From assembly GCF_029319185.1 (NCBI RefSeq), contig NZ_CP119754.1, positions 930,001 through 994,000 of the forward strand: 64,000 bases of DNA. The letters run 5' to 3'. The position numbers were made by a program, and so were the translations under genes. Origin of the DNA: Superficieibacter sp. HKU1. Lineage in GTDB: Bacteria > Pseudomonadota > Gammaproteobacteria > Enterobacterales > Enterobacteriaceae. The notes below the pieces were generated by a model, which did not search any database, was not told where the DNA came from, and worked only from the letters and a program-made list of their open reading frames with translations. Shown piece by piece: positions 61,934 to 64,000 of this stretch; position 1 is the stretch's first letter, and each line of letters begins with the position of its first letter.

Positions 61934-63520
61934 ATGCAACGCCGCGATTTTTTAAAATATTCCGCTGTAATTGGAGCGTTTAGCGCATTGCCTCTCTGGA
62001 GCCGGAGCGTGCTTGCCGCGGAACGTCCGGCATTGCCGATCCCGGAGCTGTTAACCGCCGATGCGCGCAACCGCATCCGGCTTATTGTTCAGGCCGGTAA
62101 ATCAACCTTTGGCGAACGTAGCGCGCAGACGTGGGGCTATAACGGATCGCTGCTTGGTCCCGCTATCCGCCTGCGTCAGGGGAAGGCTGTCAGCGTGGAC
62201 ATTTATAACACGCTGGCCGAGGAGACCACCGTCCACTGGCACGGGCTGGAAGTGCCCGGTGCCGTCGACGGCGGTCCTCAGGGCATCATCAAAGCGGGAG
62301 AATCGCGCTCGGTCACCTTCACGCCCACGCAGCGGGCGGCGACCTGCTGGTTTCATCCTCATCAGCACGGTAAAACGGGGCATCAGGTGGCGATGGGGCT
62401 GGCGGGGCTGGTTCTCATTGACGATGACGATAGCCGCCAGTTGCGCCTGCCGCAGCAGTGGGGCATTGATGATGTGCCGGTGATTATGCAGGACAAACGG
62501 TTTACCGCCAGCGGCGAAATTGATTATCAGCTGGATATCATGACCGCCGCCGTCGGCTGGTTTGGCGATACGCTGCTGACCAACGGCGCGCGCTATCCTC
62601 AGCATTCCGCACCGCGTGGCTGGCTGCGCCTGCGCCTGCTGAACGGCTGTAACGCACGATCGCTGAACATCGCCGCCAGCGATAAACGCCCGCTGTACGT
62701 TATTGCCAGCGACGGCGGATTGCTGGCGGAGCCGGTGAAGGTCACCGAACTGCCGATGCTGATGGGCGAACGTTTTGAAGTGCTGGTCGATACCCGCGAT
62801 GGCAAACCGTTCGATTTGCTGACGCTGCCGGTTGACCAGATGGGGATGACGGTTGCGCCTTTCGACCAGCCGCAGCCGGTGCTACGCGTGCAGCCGCTGC
62901 GTATTGCCGCCTCGGGGACGCTGCCGGATGCGCTGGTCAACGTGCCCGCGCTACCTGCGCTTGATAACCTCACCCAGCGTAAATTCCAGCTTTCCATGGA
63001 CCCGATGCTCGACATGATGGGAATGCAGGCGTTGCAGGAGAAATACGGTGCGCAGGCGATGAGCGGCAGGGGGCACGGTGATATGCACCATGGCAGTATG
63101 AGTCAGGGTGAGATGAACCACGGAAATATGAATCATGGTGGCATGAGCCAGATGCAGCACGGCGGGCACGGTTTTGACTTCCACAATGCCAACCGGATTA
63201 ACGGTAAAGCCTTCGATATGACCACGCCGCTGTTCGCCGCGCAAAAAGGCCAGTTCGAGCGCTGGGTGATTTCCGGCGAGGGCGACATGATGCTGCATCC
63301 GTTCCATATTCATGGCACCCAGTTCCGTATTCTCTCTGAAAACGGCCGCCCGCCCGCCGCACACCGTTCCGGCTGGAAAGATACGGTCAACGTTGACGGC
63401 GGCGTAAGCGAGGTGCTGGTACGCTTCGATCATGACGCGCCCAGGGAATTTGCCTATATGGCGCACTGTCATCTGCTGGAGCACGAGGATACCGGCATGA
63501 TGATGGGATTTACGGTGTAG
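61934..63520 (+). CDS. cueO: Multicopper oxidase CueO
   Basis: Periplasmic cuprous oxidase protecting against copper. It has 528 residues (516 in E. coli). A Tat signal (RRDFLKYSAVIGAF) is followed by three cupredoxin domains. Copper motifs are HWHG near 99, HPHQHGKTG near 141, HPFHIHGTQF near 455 and HCHLLEHEDTGMM near the C terminus. The Met/His-rich insert that covers the T1 copper (about residues 375-415) is long and repetitive (HGDMHHGSMSQGEMNHGNMN) and explains the extra length. Confidence 0.96.
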   Translation: MQRRDFLKYSAVIGAFSALPLWSRSVLAAERPALPIPELLTADARNRIRLIVQAGKSTFGERSAQTWGYNGSLLGPAIRLRQGKAVSVDIYNTLAEETTVHWHGLEVPGAVDGGPQGIIKAGESRSVTFTPTQRAATCWFHPHQHGKTGHQVAMGLAGLVLIDDDDSRQLRLPQQWGIDDVPVIMQDKRFTASGEIDYQLDIMTAAVGWFGDTLLTNGARYPQHSAPRGWLRLRLLNGCNARSLNIAASDKRPLYVIASDGGLLAEPVKVTELPMLMGERFEVLVDTRDGKPFDLLTLPVDQMGMTVAPFDQPQPVLRVQPLRIAASGTLPDALVNVPALPALDNLTQRKFQLSMDPMLDMMGMQALQEKYGAQAMSGRGHGDMHHGSMSQGEMNHGNMNHGGMSQMQHGGHGFDFHNANRINGKAFDMTTPLFAAQKGQFERWVISGEGDMMLHPFHIHGTQFRILSENGRPPAAHRSGWKDTVNVDGGVSEVLVRFDHDAPREFAYMAHCHLLEHEDTGMMMGFTV

Positions 63521-63532
63521 CATTTTACCCTG

Positions 63533-63564
63533 ATGCCCGGTGGCGCTACGCTTACCGGGTCTGA
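63533..63564. repeat. Single REP element
   Basis: One REP-like unit (TGCCCGGTGGCGCTACGCTT...) 13 bp after cueO and just before the convergent response-regulator gene, of the same type as the first unit of the mutT-yacG pair. Confidence 0.8.
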
Positions 63565-63569
63565 GTATT

Positions 63570-64000
63570 CTACGCCTGCGTACGCTTATACATCCGCCGT
63601 GGATGGCCAATTTTACCGTATAGCATCTCAACGTTCAGATATCCCGCTTCCACGCAGTGTTCGAGGTAACGCCGGGCGGTGGTTTTACTTAATCCGGTTT
63701 CACTCACGACTTCGTCCACCGAAAAACAGTGCGTGGCCCGGTCGTTAAACAGGGTCTGCACCCGCGCCAGGGTGTTCTCTTCAATGCCTTTATTGCTGTT
63801 ATCCAGCCGATAATTTTTAGCCTGAAGCTGGTACAGCGAATCCACGTTCTGCTGATCGACAATCTTCCAGACCCGCTGCTGCTCGGCAAACTGCACGAAG
63901 CGCTCCAGCGACTGGCTGAGACGCTTCCACGACACGGGTTTAAGAATATAGTCGAACGCGCCGTTGCGTATGGCCTGGCTACAGGTGTCCATATCGCTGG
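63570..64000 (-). CDS. CitB/DcuR-family response regulator, C-terminal part (cut by window edge)
   Basis: The visible part covers the end of a receiver domain, with the conserved Lys in AFDYILKP, a linker helix (LSQSLERFVQFAEQQR), and a CitB-type HTH (FSVDEVVSETGLSKTTARRY, then CVEAGYLNVEMLYGKIGHP). This architecture belongs to regulators paired with CitA/DcuS-type sensors of citrate, C4-dicarboxylates or tricarballylate. The start lies beyond the window because the frame stays open to the edge and the first Met is inside the receiver domain. Which member it is cannot be decided from this fragment. Confidence 0.85.
   Translation of the reverse strand, partial: SDMDTCSQAIRNGAFDYILKPVSWKRLSQSLERFVQFAEQQRVWKIVDQQNVDSLYQLQAKNYRLDNSNKGIEENTLARVQTLFNDRATHCFSVDEVVSETGLSKTTARRYLEHCVEAGYLNVEMLYGKIGHPRRMYKRTQA

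Noticed and set aside
1..64000. CRISPR arrays, rRNA or tRNA genes
   Set aside because: No regularly spaced short repeats and no cloverleaf or rRNA signatures were seen on either strand.

Overview
The window is a chromosomal segment of a member of the Enterobacteriaceae, best matched to Citrobacter or a close relative. Nearly every gene is recognisable as an Escherichia/Salmonella/Citrobacter orthologue in the standard 'minute 2' order. AmpD is 187 residues long, as in Citrobacter freundii. A transporter plus family-43 glycosidase cassette sits between ampE and aroP, and REP elements have the Salmonella/Citrobacter flavour. Genus is an inference from memory of gene content and protein lengths; no search was run.

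Layout. (1) 1-4783: the 5' end of leuA with its leader peptide and attenuator (minus), the AT-rich leuO region, leuO, and ilvIH. (2) 4900-5910: cra. (3) 6440-24430: the complete dcw division and cell-wall cluster from the mraZ promoter to lpxC: mraZ-rsmH-ftsL-ftsI-murE-murF-mraY-murD-ftsW-murG-murC-ddlB-ftsQ-ftsA-ftsZ-lpxC. It is tightly packed, with many start/stop overlaps. (4) 24620-28340: secM-secA-mutT. (5) 28450-30022, minus strand: coaE-zapD-yacG. (6) guaC, then the cryptic type IV pilin operon ppdD-hofB-hofC, nadC, and ampDE. (7) 37030-40915: a GPH-family sugar transporter with a GH43 arabinofuranosidase-like enzyme, and aroP. (8) 41438-44961: a horizontally acquired-looking island. 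(9) 45156-52384: pdhR-aceEF-lpd. (10) 52465-64000: a DUF2950/DUF3300 envelope pair, acnB, an 82-residue unknown plus a low-molecular-weight tyrosine phosphatase homologue, yacL, speE-speD, yacC, cueO with its CueR-type promoter, and the C-terminal part of a CitB-family response regulator at the right edge.

The unusual part is the island between aroP and pdhR. It encodes an Hcp-family type VI secretion protein with a long C-terminal extension: a proline-rich linker, an S-type pyocin-like region and an E-colicin-type HNH DNase. In this genome the DNase is interrupted by an in-frame TAG exactly where its downstream paralogue has Trp, equivalent to Trp58 of the colicin E9 DNase. Behind it lie two further DNase/immunity modules spaced 810 and 816 bp apart. 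One has an intact DNase domain lacking any secretion domain. The other has its DNase removed by a 245-bp deletion but keeps its immunity gene. All three colicin-immunity-like genes (Im2/Im7/Im8/Im9 family) are open and have good ribosome binding sites. This looks like a polymorphic-toxin array that has lost delivery of its primary toxin while keeping, and possibly diversifying, immunity. No T6SS structural gene is present in the window.

The rest is orderly housekeeping DNA. The dcw cluster makes and cross-links peptidoglycan precursors and builds the divisome. pdhR-aceEF-lpd feeds the TCA cycle and the neighbouring acnB belongs to that cycle. speED makes spermidine. Several classic control elements are visible: the leu attenuator, MraZ TGGGN repeats, the SecM arrest peptide, a PdhR operator, a TyrR box and the CueR promoter.
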